Positions 1 to 9,290 of a stretch of DNA of 21,787 nucleotides are shown piece after piece. Positions within the stretch are counted from its first letter, which is position 1. Each line of letters starts with the position of its first letter. The notes under the pieces were generated by a model. The model did no database searches, was not told where the DNA came from, and saw only the letters and a program-made list of their open reading frames with translations. Both the position numbers and the translations under genes were made by a program. The DNA comes from Chromera velia. Lineage: Eukaryota > Sar > Chromeraceae. The stretch lies in the NCBI GenBank assembly GCA_018398765.1, contig JAHBMJ010002760.1, forward strand, positions 72,565-94,351, in the 5' to 3' direction.

Positions 1-848
1 TGTTTTTTTTTTTCGTGTTTTTTTATGCGAAGCGTAGTTTCAGTCAAATCAACTTTATTTTTGAAGTGGGAACCATTTTAGAAAAGATTTTTGTTATTGA
101 AAAGAGTTTTTTTTTCTTTTATTTATACTTTGGCGGTGATTTCTCTTAAATTATAACGTACAGCGAGATGGTTGCCAAGACCGTTACAAAAGTCTAGACA
201 AAAGTTAATATTCCAAATCAAGTTTAATCAATTTTGATTATAGTTTTAATATGTTAATTACTACAAATTAAATTTTTATATTTTTACAAAAATTAATAAA
301 AAAATATAATGATAATAATTTTTTAGAAAGTCTCCACCGAGTCACATTAAATTAAGCTTTTAATAATTTATGTGCATAATTTGCAAAAAAACATGCTTAA
401 AGTGATGTTTTTAAACCTAGGCTAATTTAAAATACCAGGCTGATCGAGTTTTAGTTTTTATACTAAAGTGCAGAGCCGTATTTTTACTATTTTAAATTAT
501 TATATTTAATTATGTCTGCTCACCAATATAATAATCAGTGCACTCAATTGAAGCAAGCACGTACAGACCTGGGGTGCGCTAGGTACGGGCACGCTAAGCC
601 GGTACTATAGCCGGTACAAAGTTATTATTCCAGATACAATTAAACCGTTTCATTGGCTTTTTACTTTTTGTAGTATCAACTAGAGTATCGATCAAGCAAA
701 GACATATATTCAAGTTATACGTAGTTTTGAAACAGTTTAATTTATAAATAGTTAGGAATAGATAAATAGCTTTATATTCATGCATTACTCATTTCAAAAA
801 AGGTCAGAATAGGTTTTTGACTGTAGTAGACCGTCTTTTCAAGCGGTT
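1..848. other. AT-rich spacer, no gene recognised
   Basis: The stretch is strongly AT-rich and begins with a poly-T run, which suggests a contig edge. It contains only short chance reading frames. A small direct repeat (GCCGGTAC twice, about 597-617) is the only structure noticed. It may hold the 3' flank of the minus-strand gene that follows. Confidence 0.6.
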
Positions 849-1108
849 TTATACCTGCAAATCTGATTCCGGCGTTGCGCTATTTGGACCAGAGCTCGAG
901 CTAGAGTCATTTTTTGAAGATTCATCTTCGACCGAGTACGAGTCAGGAGCATCCCAGACAAGCTGTCCCCAATAAAATTCGCAGAAGTCCTCATTAAATG
1001 GGTACGTTTTGTCGGGCATGAGAAAGGAAGGTTTGTTCTCCTTAAGAAACAGAGAGGAGAGGTCGAAGGCGTTCACAACCACAAGTCTCGTGGTTCTCAC
1101 TTTGTTCT
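849..1108 (-). other. Putative 3' exon or frame-shifted tail of the coiled-coil gene
   Basis: A minus-strand open frame of about 84 codons reads like real protein (aromatic and acidic, with stretches such as NEDFCEFYWGQLVWDAPD and a Ser/Asp-rich end). It has no good ATG at its start, so it is probably not a separate gene. It is preceded by a possible acceptor (gttgacag at about 1109) and ends at TAA (849-851), just after a CAG|GTATAA donor-like site. Two readings are possible. It may be a last exon, joined in phase 0 to a donor such as GAT|GTAAAA inside the previous exon. Alternatively, together with the acidic open frame at about 1080-1170 (containing TDDEDADEGRGENVLTEQSE), it may be the original C-terminus put out of frame by two small indels. 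I cannot choose between them from sequence alone. Confidence 0.35.
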
Positions 1109-1147
1109 GTCAACACGTTTTCTCCTCTTCCTTCGTCTGCATCCTCG

Positions 1148-2944
1148 TCATCCGTATATAATGTTTTCGTCAATCTCTCCTTCTGGATGTTCTTCAAGCC
1201 CCCCATATTCTTTTTCATTTCCCTCTGCCTGAGGTTTTTCTTCTGCTGCTCTCCTTCGCTCATATTCCTCTTGCCCTTTTACATCTTTCACCGTTCTCAA
1301 TGTTGCGTCGTAGAATTGAGGGTGTTTGGCAATGTTGTCCCCAAATCCTCTCTCAACCCAGAATCTCAAACTCTCTTCAAAGTCCTTCCGCTTTTTCAAG
1401 CCCTGCCTTTTGTCCATTCTTTTCAAAATCCACCGATCCGCACACCTGAGTCGCGGGCGAAGATTCAACACCAGACCTTCCAAATCTGAGCCACACTTCT
1501 GTGAGTCATACACTTTGATCCCCTTCTCCCACAAATGTGCCCAGTCAATCGTCAAGGGATCCGAAAGAGACTTACACAGCGTGCCCAGGGAAGGCTCCAA
1601 AGCAGAAGCATAAGGGCGCTCACCACACAAGAGCTGCGCACTGCCGAAAAAACCCGCCGGGCTGCGGGACTTGCGGGGACTGCCCAGATCTAAACGGGCA
1701 AGGCTAGACTCGTCGAACGCTCGGGTCTTTATCAAATGGTGAAGTTCGTCTACGAGAGGGACCCCCAAATGGCTGTCCTTGTCGAAAGAGACGGCAGGCA
1801 ACGCACTCAGGGCGTGTGAGTAAGCCATCAAGGCGTCGGGGGAAGCTGCAATGTCCTGTAGCTGTCGGAACAATCCCAGGAGCTCCTGGATCCGTTCGTG
1901 CATCTGCGGTACAGAACAGCATCAATTCTTGGGCAGAGAGAAAGAGACCGACAGAAAACGACCAGGAGAAATAGATGAATTGGGGCATGCGGAGGGACAA
2001 ATGAACAGGCCGAAGAAAGTGTGGACAGCAAACTGCCTACAAAGCTACCGACAACGTAGCAGACAGACAGTGAAAGGGAGAGAAACAGACACAAAAAGAG
2101 AGACAAATTTCCATGTGTCACAAAGACAGCAAGGAGAACAAGGAAGGGCGGAATGAGTCCTGTAGGGAGGGAGGGAGGGAGGGAAAAAAATGCGAAGAAC
2201 AGTGAGGAAAGGAGAGAGGAGGGAGGTGTGGAGTGCTAGGAGGGAGAGGCAGAGGGAGAGGCAGAGAGAGAAGGAGAGGGAGAGGGAGTCAGGCAGAAAG
2301 AGAGGCAGAAGCACCGACAGAGACAGAGAGAGATACAGGGATACGCCTACACAGACACAGAAACGGACACGCTAGAAGACAAAAACTCAGACACTGTGAA
2401 AGCCATCGACAGAGACAAAGATGCAAACATACAGGTGAGTACAGAAAAAAAAGATGCCAAGGAGACGCTCTCTCATGTGATAAGTGCTGACCAAACGGTT
2501 GCTGTACAGCCGGCAGAGTCTGGAATCCCATCCCCATCGACTCTCCATTTCTTTTTCCTCCTCCGTGGTCGCTGAAGAGGCTTCTTTGACTTTTTCGAGG
2601 AGAGTATCGAACAACTCCTTCTCAATCGCGTAGGCTTTCTAAGAGAGGCGTGCATCCTCCAGAGTCCCTTCCGCCGAACGGCCCTCTTTCTCCAGCCACT
2701 GTCTCAGCTTCTGCCACTCCCGCTCGTGGTTGATAACGTCGTGACGCTCTCCCCACAGTTTCACGAAGCCCGGCAGCTCCTTCCTGATCTTTTCGCGCAC
2801 TCGACCGACCTCGTGCCGCAAGAGAACCTCGGCACAAGAGTCACGGACTGTCCGAGGAAAGGAGCGGCTCCGAACCAGCTTCCTACGAATACCTGCAGCG
2901 AGCGGGAAAAACTCCTCTCTGCTTCCACCCCTCTTCTTCTTCCG

Positions 2945-2991
<47 letters not shown>

Positions 2992-4153
2992 TTTCTCTCC
3001 CTGCATGCGTGTGTGTGTGTGTGTGTGCGTGTGTGTGTTGCGGAAAGGCCGGAAGAAAAAAAAGGCATTTGTGTCTGAGTGGGATACAGAAAGGCGGACC
3101 TGCATAGGATTGCGCTTTTTCTTCAGTCCGTGCGACCGACTTCTTTTGAGAATTCCCATTCGCCCCTGCTGCCCCCTCAGGCTGCACAACTTCAGAACTT
3201 AGGCCAAGACCCCTGCCCGATCTTGGGGGTTCGATCCTTCTGACAGCCTCCTCTGTCTGGGGAAATTTTTCTTTCAACATGCTTTTCAGAGATTCCATCT
3301 GCCGCTCCTTTCGCTGACAGTCTTTTTGGAGCTCTGAAATCGCGCTCTCCTTCTCCTGCTGCTCTGCAACCAATCTGTGGTACTCTTGTAAGAGCGTCTC
3401 TGCCTCCATCTCAGTGGGCAGATCTCCCAGGAGATCTTGCAGCTTTTTCTGCTTCTCCTCAATCTCAGACTTCAAAACCGCCTCCTTCTTCTTGGACAGC
3501 TCCATGCGCTTCCGCTCATATTCCCTCAGCGCCTCCAACTCCTCTATCTCCCGCCGCAGTTGCGCCTCTTGCGACTCCTCTAGTGGCGGCCGGACACGCT
3601 CCGTCCGCGCACCGTTTTTGAATTCGACCACCTCCCCCTGACTGTCTTGCGACACCATCAGCACCACCCCCTCCGGGTAGGCTTTCGAGACGCTCTCGCA
3701 GGAATGTGTGCGGGCCATCCCGGCAGCGTTTGGGTCAGCCGGAGCGGACACGGGTACAATGAAGGAGGTCTTAAGGAACCGGCCTGTTAAGCCACACACG
3801 ACTTTGATGCCATCTCCATTCAACAGGGGTCGAAACTGTTTCCTGTCGACGGGTCTATGCACGAATTTGGAAACAGCCTCCACTGCATTGATGCCACTGA
3901 CCCACCCAAGGTCATTGATTTTCTCTTCCAGGCCAAGCAAGAAAGAACAACCTGATCTGTGGCCTTCATAACCACAAACTGCGTAGTCAAAAAGATAGTT
4001 CAGAGTGGCCTGATGGACCTCTGGCTTGCCGTCTTCTGACCCGAAATCATTTTGAATTCTGCCGTCTCCTGGCACCTGCACGGACTCAACAGCCGTCTGA
4101 ACATGCTGCAAAACCCCAGGTCCAGCACTCCGAGGCATTCTAGTACCCTCCAT
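1148..4153 (-). CDS. Unrecognised coiled-coil protein, at least 3 exons, in-frame UAG
   Basis: I do not recognise this protein. My model has exons 4153-3100, 2892-2492 and 1903-1148. Intron 1 (2893-3099) is GTCCGC...GCTGCAG and joins in phase 1. Intron 2 (1904-2491) is GTCAGC...CCGCAG and joins in phase 0. The model gives 736 codons, but codon 436 is UAG (2639-2641). The start is the first ATG of the long open frame; a nearby ttttttgcag upstream could be a 5'-UTR acceptor. Residues 1-190 look globular, with a hydrophobic stretch near 115-136. Residues about 191-297 are a charged heptad-like coiled coil rich in Glu, Lys and Leu. Exon 2 continues as charged helix on both sides of the UAG, so the stop may be an error, a lesion, a readthrough site or the true end, with the rest a separate gene. 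Exon 3 encodes 251 mostly helical residues ending in an acidic tail. Confidence is good for exon 1 and its first splice and lower for the rest. Confidence 0.6.
2165..2345. repeat. GGGA repeat and purine-rich tract in intron 2
   Basis: There are about five GGGA units (2165-2184), followed by a G/A-rich stretch with imperfect GAGA and GGCAGA units. It lies inside the proposed second intron of the coiled-coil gene, so the transcribed strand reads as pyrimidine-rich. Confidence 0.8.
2946..3038. repeat. Compound (CT)n(CA)n...(GT)n microsatellite in intron 1
   Basis: About 16 CT units are followed directly by CA units, a short spacer and then GT units. The whole repeat sits in the 207-nt first intron of the coiled-coil gene and makes up nearly half of it. 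The CA and GT blocks could pair. Confidence 0.95.
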
Positions 4154-4413
4154 TGTGCGCAATGAGCTGCAAAAAAGTCACAAGACGCTTTTTGGAAAGG
4201 GGATAGACGTGTGGTCCAAAGAATGCATGCACGATTGTTGTTCGATGTGTGCGCTCTCGGAAGCGCTCTCAGAGACGTCAACACGCCTACTTGAGTGACC
4301 AGCTGAAGGATCGAACAGGAAAGAGGCAGTGTATTGAGCCTGGGCAGACTCATGTGCGAATCAGAATATGAAGTGTGCTCTAAATTGTGGCATTAATTAT
4401 TGTGCCAGCATGC

Positions 4414-4445
<32 letters not shown>

Positions 4446-4840
4446 CTTCATTCATGCATGCATGCATGCGTTTAATTCGCGCGCGGAGCCCTGCATGGCG
4501 TATACAAAAAGCTTTGCAAATCGCGCGCGGGCGCGCATGACGAGCGCCGCGAGTTTAATTTAATTGCATGCTGCATGTATACGTCGATTATGCAATGATG
4601 CAGCTTTTTGATGGAATTAAAGCGAGCTGTGTGCATGGGCCGGATTCGCCGAGGAACTCTACGTCATTCCTATACAGCGGCTCTATTTACCTGTGTCGGA
4701 TCGAAGTGTCACAGGTTTGAACCATAGACACGACAGGAGACTTCGAGAGACAATTGTGCAAATCGATCAAACCGACAGACCCACCCTGATCAAAAGGGAG
4801 ACTTCCATGCATGCATTTTCACGCGAGTTCATAGATTAAG
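4154..4840. promoter_or_regulatory. Divergent intergenic region with (AT)n, (CATG)n and TGCATGCA motifs
   Basis: This lies between the starts of the minus-strand coiled-coil gene and the plus-strand 318-aa gene, so it should hold both promoters. It contains an (AT)n tract (about 4413-4441), a (CATG)n tract (about 4453-4468), CGCG-rich patches near 4481-4550, and TGCATGC or TGCATGCA sequences near 4226, 4454, 4564 and 4806. TGCATGCA is a documented binding site of apicomplexan AP2-domain factors; a role here is inference. I see no clear TATA box for either gene. Confidence 0.5.
4413..4468. repeat. (AT)n and (CATG)n simple repeats
   Basis: A run of about 14 AT units is followed after a short gap by four CATG units. 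Both are self-complementary and could extrude as cruciforms. Confidence 0.9.
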
Positions 4841-5797
4841 ATGCAGACCTCGACATTCGTTGTGGGAGGGCCTTCCCGTGCCTCGCAGGAGAGGGACGAA
4901 AGCCCTAGTCCCGTGAAGATGATCGCCTCCCCTCCTCCTGACAAGAAGGAGTCCTTCCTTCAAACGCTCACAAAAATGAACACGGGGATCTACACCACTG
5001 TCCCTCCTGGGTACAGAATTGCCACTCCCGATTTTATGAAGTCACACTTTGAGGCCATAGACATTCTCCCCTACTCAATGTCCAATGCCTTCCAAACACA
5101 GACAAGAGACCTCTCCCTTTTGGACTCCAAATACACAAAAACAAAAACCGTCATTCAACGAAAGAAGCAAACCCGCCTGTGGCCGAAAAAAGGTTCCACC
5201 AATGTCCAGACGAGTGCGTCCGTGCCATCCCTGGTCACTCACTCATCAATGGGCCCAGGTCGCTGGAGCGCCCACTCAACCTTCTACTCCAGCAAAGACC
5301 ACCCCGGCTACAGTTTTCACCTGACCAAGGGGTTCGTTTCTCACGATGAGGATTTGACCCAAACGTGGGTCTGTGATAAGCGCAACAGCAGCCAGGGCAT
5401 AGCAAAGCACCTCAGGTTTTCGAGGGCCCAATGGAACCTCTTCTACCTCGATGCGAGGGAGCTCTTGAGGGTGCTTGCCTTGAACAGAGAGCCGCACACC
5501 GTGAAGACCCTCGAAATTCAATTCCGTCGATTGACAGGCAGAAAGGGGGTGTGGAGGAGGTATGCGGTGTCGTTGGAGGACTTCCTCCGTCTGTTCCCGA
5601 GGACGTTCGTGATTTTTGGAGGGCTTCCCTCCCCCAACGTGAGAAGACGACAAGCCTCGCAGGCAGAGATCTCAGACGGGATGGACGAAGTGATGGCGAG
5701 GTTCAGTCTGCTCTCAGGGGACGAGGGAGATGCGTATTGTTTGGGAATAGAGACACGGCTCTACACGACGCCCACGTCCCTGACTCTCTACAAGTAA
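4841..5797 (+). CDS. Unrecognised 318-aa protein, possible winged-helix C-terminal domain
   Basis: A single uninterrupted frame runs from ATG to TAA and is clearly protein-like. I do not recognise the family. Residues 1-50 are Ser/Pro-rich and probably disordered. Residues about 50-190 are polar and basic, with a KTKTVIQRKKQTRLWPKK patch near 101-117. The most structured part is about residues 200-262: a helix (LDARELLRVLAL), a second amphipathic helix (VKTLEIQFRRLTGR), then SLEDFLRLFPRTFVIFG. The ending SL-x-DFL-xx-FP-x-x-F resembles the last helix and strand of LOTUS/OST-HTH or similar winged-helix nucleic-acid-binding domains, but this is a visual resemblance only. The ATG at 4841 is the first in the frame. 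The gene diverges from the coiled-coil gene and could share regulation with it. No intron signals are needed. Confidence 0.8.
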   Translation: MQTSTFVVGGPSRASQERDESPSPVKMIASPPPDKKESFLQTLTKMNTGIYTTVPPGYRIATPDFMKSHFEAIDILPYSMSNAFQTQTRDLSLLDSKYTKTKTVIQRKKQTRLWPKKGSTNVQTSASVPSLVTHSSMGPGRWSAHSTFYSSKDHPGYSFHLTKGFVSHDEDLTQTWVCDKRNSSQGIAKHLRFSRAQWNLFYLDARELLRVLALNREPHTVKTLEIQFRRLTGRKGVWRRYAVSLEDFLRLFPRTFVIFGGLPSPNVRRRQASQAEISDGMDEVMARFSLLSGDEGDAYCLGIETRLYTTPTSLTLYK

Positions 5798-6371
5798 TTA
5801 AGTATCGCACAGTTCGAGAAAGTGGCCATTCATGTAGGGGCATCGGGGCCTGTATGCATAAGAACGTATTTTGAAAGGGGGTTCACGGGGCCGCACGTTC
5901 ATTGCGGGGCTCTGTTGAATTTCTTCGTGATACTTTTGAAATCGAAGACCCCCAACTTTTCAATGTCCTGAGGCTCCATGCATGCCTTGGTCGTTTGTCC
6001 CTTTCAAAAGTTTCTTCGGTTGAACTTTGAGGCGGGAAGGGACAGAAGGATTCTTTTAGGAGTGCAACCCAAATAAGTAAAGTTTATGAGCCCATCTTTT
6101 CCCGTCCAGTGAAGACACACTTTCACATTGTGGATTAGCACGTGCATACGTGCACACATCACTGCATACATGCAGGAGCGAATGTCAAAAAAGAAAAAAA
6201 ACTTTGTGAAGGATTTAATTTGATGCTAGGTTTGATGTCCGCTAGGATGTCCGATTCGATGCTGTACATGCCATTGCAAAAAAATGTTTAAAAAAATGTT
6301 CATTTGCAAACCAGCAAGCTGCAAACTTCAAAGCTAGTTGCCAAGCCTAGCCTATTTGCATAACCTCTGGC
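5798..6371. other. Spacer 3' of the 318-aa gene, no gene seen
   Basis: Composition drifts from balanced to AT-rich. It probably contains the 3' UTR of the upstream gene. No convincing open frame, RNA gene or repeat was found before the foldback element. Confidence 0.6.
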
Positions 6372-6373
6372 TA

Positions 6374-6982
6374 CCCTGCAGGTAGCTAGGATTTTGTGGG
6401 ATTTTAGCCCAGGATTTTAGCGGATTTTACGGGATTTTGGCCAGGATTTTAGCGGATTTAGGCGGATTTTGCCCAGGATTCTGCCGGACTATTTCTATAG
6501 GATTTTAGAATCTAAAATCCTGGCTCTAAGGATTATAAAGACTAAAATCCTGGATCCTAGGATTTTAGAAATGAATGCCAGGATTTTATGGGATTTTACG
6601 GGATTTTAATATAAACAAAAACAATGAAATAAAAGTCGATCACAATCGATGCCGGTTATCTCTTCTGTGCAGCTTTAAAGTATATCATTCCTCTTTGAAT
6701 TTAATTTTATTCATTTCTTTAAAATTCCGTAAAATCCTGTATATATAATCCCATAAAATCCCGTATAATCCCGTAAAATCCTAGGAAGAGGCTAGGGTTT
6801 TAGCTTTCTTCCAGGATTTTGGATTCTAAAATCCTAGCTAAAAGAATTATATTTTTAACGTTAAGAGTCCGGCAGAATCCTGGGCAAAATCCGCTAAAAT
6901 CCGCTAAAATCCTGGCCAAAATCCCGTAAAATCCGCTAAAATCCTGGGCTAAAATCCCGCAAAATCCTAGCTACCTGCAGGG
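6374..6982. mobile_element. 609-bp foldback MITE-like element with TA target duplications
   Basis: Left arm 6374-6490 and right arm 6866-6982 are each 117 bp and are reverse complements with only about three mismatches by eye. Both outer ends read CCCTGCAGGTAGCTAGGATTTT inward. The element is flanked on each side by TA (6372-6373 and 6983-6984), the duplication typical of Tc1/mariner-type transposition. The arms are built from degenerate repeats of the unit GGATTTTAGC or GGATTTTACG, and the inner part holds further inverted copies (for example about 6498-6610 against 6720-6840). There is no transposase frame, so it is non-autonomous. The TA duplication assigns it provisionally to Tc1/mariner; the family is otherwise unknown. 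Confidence 0.85.
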
Positions 6983-6984
6983 TA

Positions 6985-8867
6985 CAACTGTCAACAGATA
7001 TAACTTGTGAGACTTTATATTCTAGTAATCATAACTGTATTATTAAAGCAAAAATATATTATTCGGATTTAATAGTAACCAGTTTTTTAAACATTTGATT
7101 TGATTTATGAAACATTTTCTCTAGATTATTCATACTTTTGAGTCAAGTTTTAACTAGGTTTTTGAACATAAACAGCTTTTCAAAAAACTTGATTTTAAAA
7201 ACGTATAACTTTATATGATGCTATAGATATAATGTTTTTATACATATGTTGCTAAAGTCTAAACTAAAGTAGGTTTATTTTCCTGCACGACTAAATGGCA
7301 AAAAAGGCATATACAGTTTAGGCTAGAGTTTAAGAATAAGACTCGAAAGAATCAATAGATCATGCAAAGATTGCTGTACGTGAGAGTGTCAAACACCTTG
7401 GTACGAAATAGAATAAAACATGCAGGACGATAAAACTAGGAGCTTTCACTAAAAAGATGCCTACGTATATGTTACTAAATATGTTAATTGAATTATTAGC
7501 AGTTTAATTAATAATAAAAAGACTTGAGTTATATTTTTAACCGCATGTTGCTAAGTTGCTTCTATATACACAAACAAAACATTTCAAAATCTAATATTTC
7601 ATTTATTTATTTTTATTAAACCGTTAGTGTGTCACAAATTCTTAGTACCACATGTTTTTAAATTATTTGCGATATCAACTAATCGAATACAATTAACACA
7701 TTATAAACTGTATATAATAAACAACCTTCACACAGCAATAAAGAGACTAACAATAGTCAAACAACAATTTTATAAGAAATATTTTTTTTTGCCATACATA
7801 TATGTTTGACGGTTTTAGTCTGTACGTGGTACCCACTATTATGTAGACTACTATATAGTCATGAATTAATTCAGGTATCGATCCTTAGAGTCTTAGACTA
7901 CTCAACCTCAATAATAAAAAAAACAGTTTCTTAGCTTAGTTTATGCTTGAATAAAATTCCAGTCTTTTATGTATGCACTCACTTGCTGTGACTTGATGAC
8001 TATAGCTATGACTGTGGTCTTTTTCAATTAAAAGATTTGAGTGTCCTTTTGACTCAGGTTTTGACTTAATTATCAGAGGACACACTCGCAGAGTATCAAA
8101 CTTTCTGCGCTTGCTCACTGATAAACAAACAACTCTTCTCAACGTGGAAGTCACAAGAAATTCAATGCCAGGGTCAGATTCTCCCCTCACGAGTCGTGCA
8201 AAGCGCTTCACACATACAAATCTTTTTCTTTCACACACTTTCATTATGGATGGAGATCATACAATACACCTGCAAAACGTGCCTTTCACATGTTTGTCCA
8301 AACCGGCAAACAGTTGACGTTATCGTACAGGTATGAACATTGTACAGGACACAGGCTCAAACCCTTCTCGCGCTTCCACACACACTTTTTCCTTGAACAG
8401 TCAAGCAATCCTGAGGTGCTCCAGAACAAGAAAATCATGCGTACCATACAGACCCGCGTTTTGCTATCATGCTTAGAAAAATTCACTGTGACGCAGACCA
8501 CGCTATTACTCACCTCTTCCGTACTTACATATTAAGTTGACTCGCTGCTCACACGATCAAGAATGCTGGGCACCAAAATTTGTCTCTCTTTTTTTCGAAT
8601 GAAATGCGGCGACATCACGACAATGCTTCCGTTTCTACTTTACAGTTGTCCCAACCGTACAATATCTTCTCAGAACCGAAATCCAGCAAACGCCCCATTG
8701 CTTGCATTCACAAGACACGTATGCACCAGATCGCCTTCACGGCAGCCAACTGAAACACAGACAGAAGGAAAAGTCGAAAGACTCTGAAGGATTCACCCAG
8801 AAGAGATTGTCCTTGTCAAGTTGTCTCACTCGCCCACTGACTCAGTGTCTCATTTTCTCCCTTTCCA

Positions 8868-8950
<83 letters not shown>

Positions 8951-9290
8951 CAAATTCAATCTCAGTTTTTGACGGATTCGGTATCCCTTGCTCGTTCCAC
9001 CGCACTCGAAAAGCACTAGGGGGGGCAGAGCTGGTGAACACACATTGAAAAAATTATCTTACGCGGCCCGACGATTCCACATGCACACCGAATGAAACTG
9101 TTCGACGCGCCACACCAGGACACAGCGTGACCCGCAAAGCAAGAGGAGAGGGACGGGGAAGAAGGGAGGAATCGAACAGAGAAAAGACAGAAAGAAAGCA
9201 CAAAGAAGGGAAGAGGAGGAACACAGAAGAAACGAATCCTCGAAGAATGTATGCATACAATTCAGGAGCCAGCCCTGCCCCACCTGATGT
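6985..9290. other. Long spacer, AT-rich then mixed, no gene called
   Basis: About 6985-8100 is very AT-rich without coding character. From about 8100 composition becomes balanced and several overlapping frames of 60-105 codons appear on both strands. None shows a recognisable motif, consistent splice structure or convincing composition. The end (about 9050-9290) should contain the 3' UTR of the minus-strand alpha-kinase gene. Confidence 0.5.
8868..8951. repeat. Compound (CT)n(CA)n(CACG)n microsatellite
   Basis: About 11 CT units run directly into about 14 CA units and then about 8 CACG (GCAC) units. The order (CT)n then (CA)n matches the intronic repeat near 2950, but this copy lies outside any gene I can call. 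Confidence 0.95.

Noticed and set aside
2428-2443. Plus-strand ACAG|GTGAGT, a perfect donor
   Set aside because: It lies in an intron of a minus-strand gene, with no plus-strand coding sequence around it; taken as chance.
3223-3238. GGTTCGATCC resembling a tRNA B box
   Set aside because: It is one base short of the consensus, lies in coding exon 1 of the coiled-coil gene, and has no A box or cloverleaf around it.
6374-6982. CRISPR-like array of the GGATTTTAGC units
   Set aside because: The units are degenerate, closely packed without unique spacers and arranged as inverted arms, which is a foldback transposon structure.
8111-8787. Several plus-strand frames of 68-81 codons between the foldback element and the alpha-kinase gene
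   Set aside because: Different frames, no recognisable motif and no consistent splice sites between them; probably chance frames in balanced-composition DNA.
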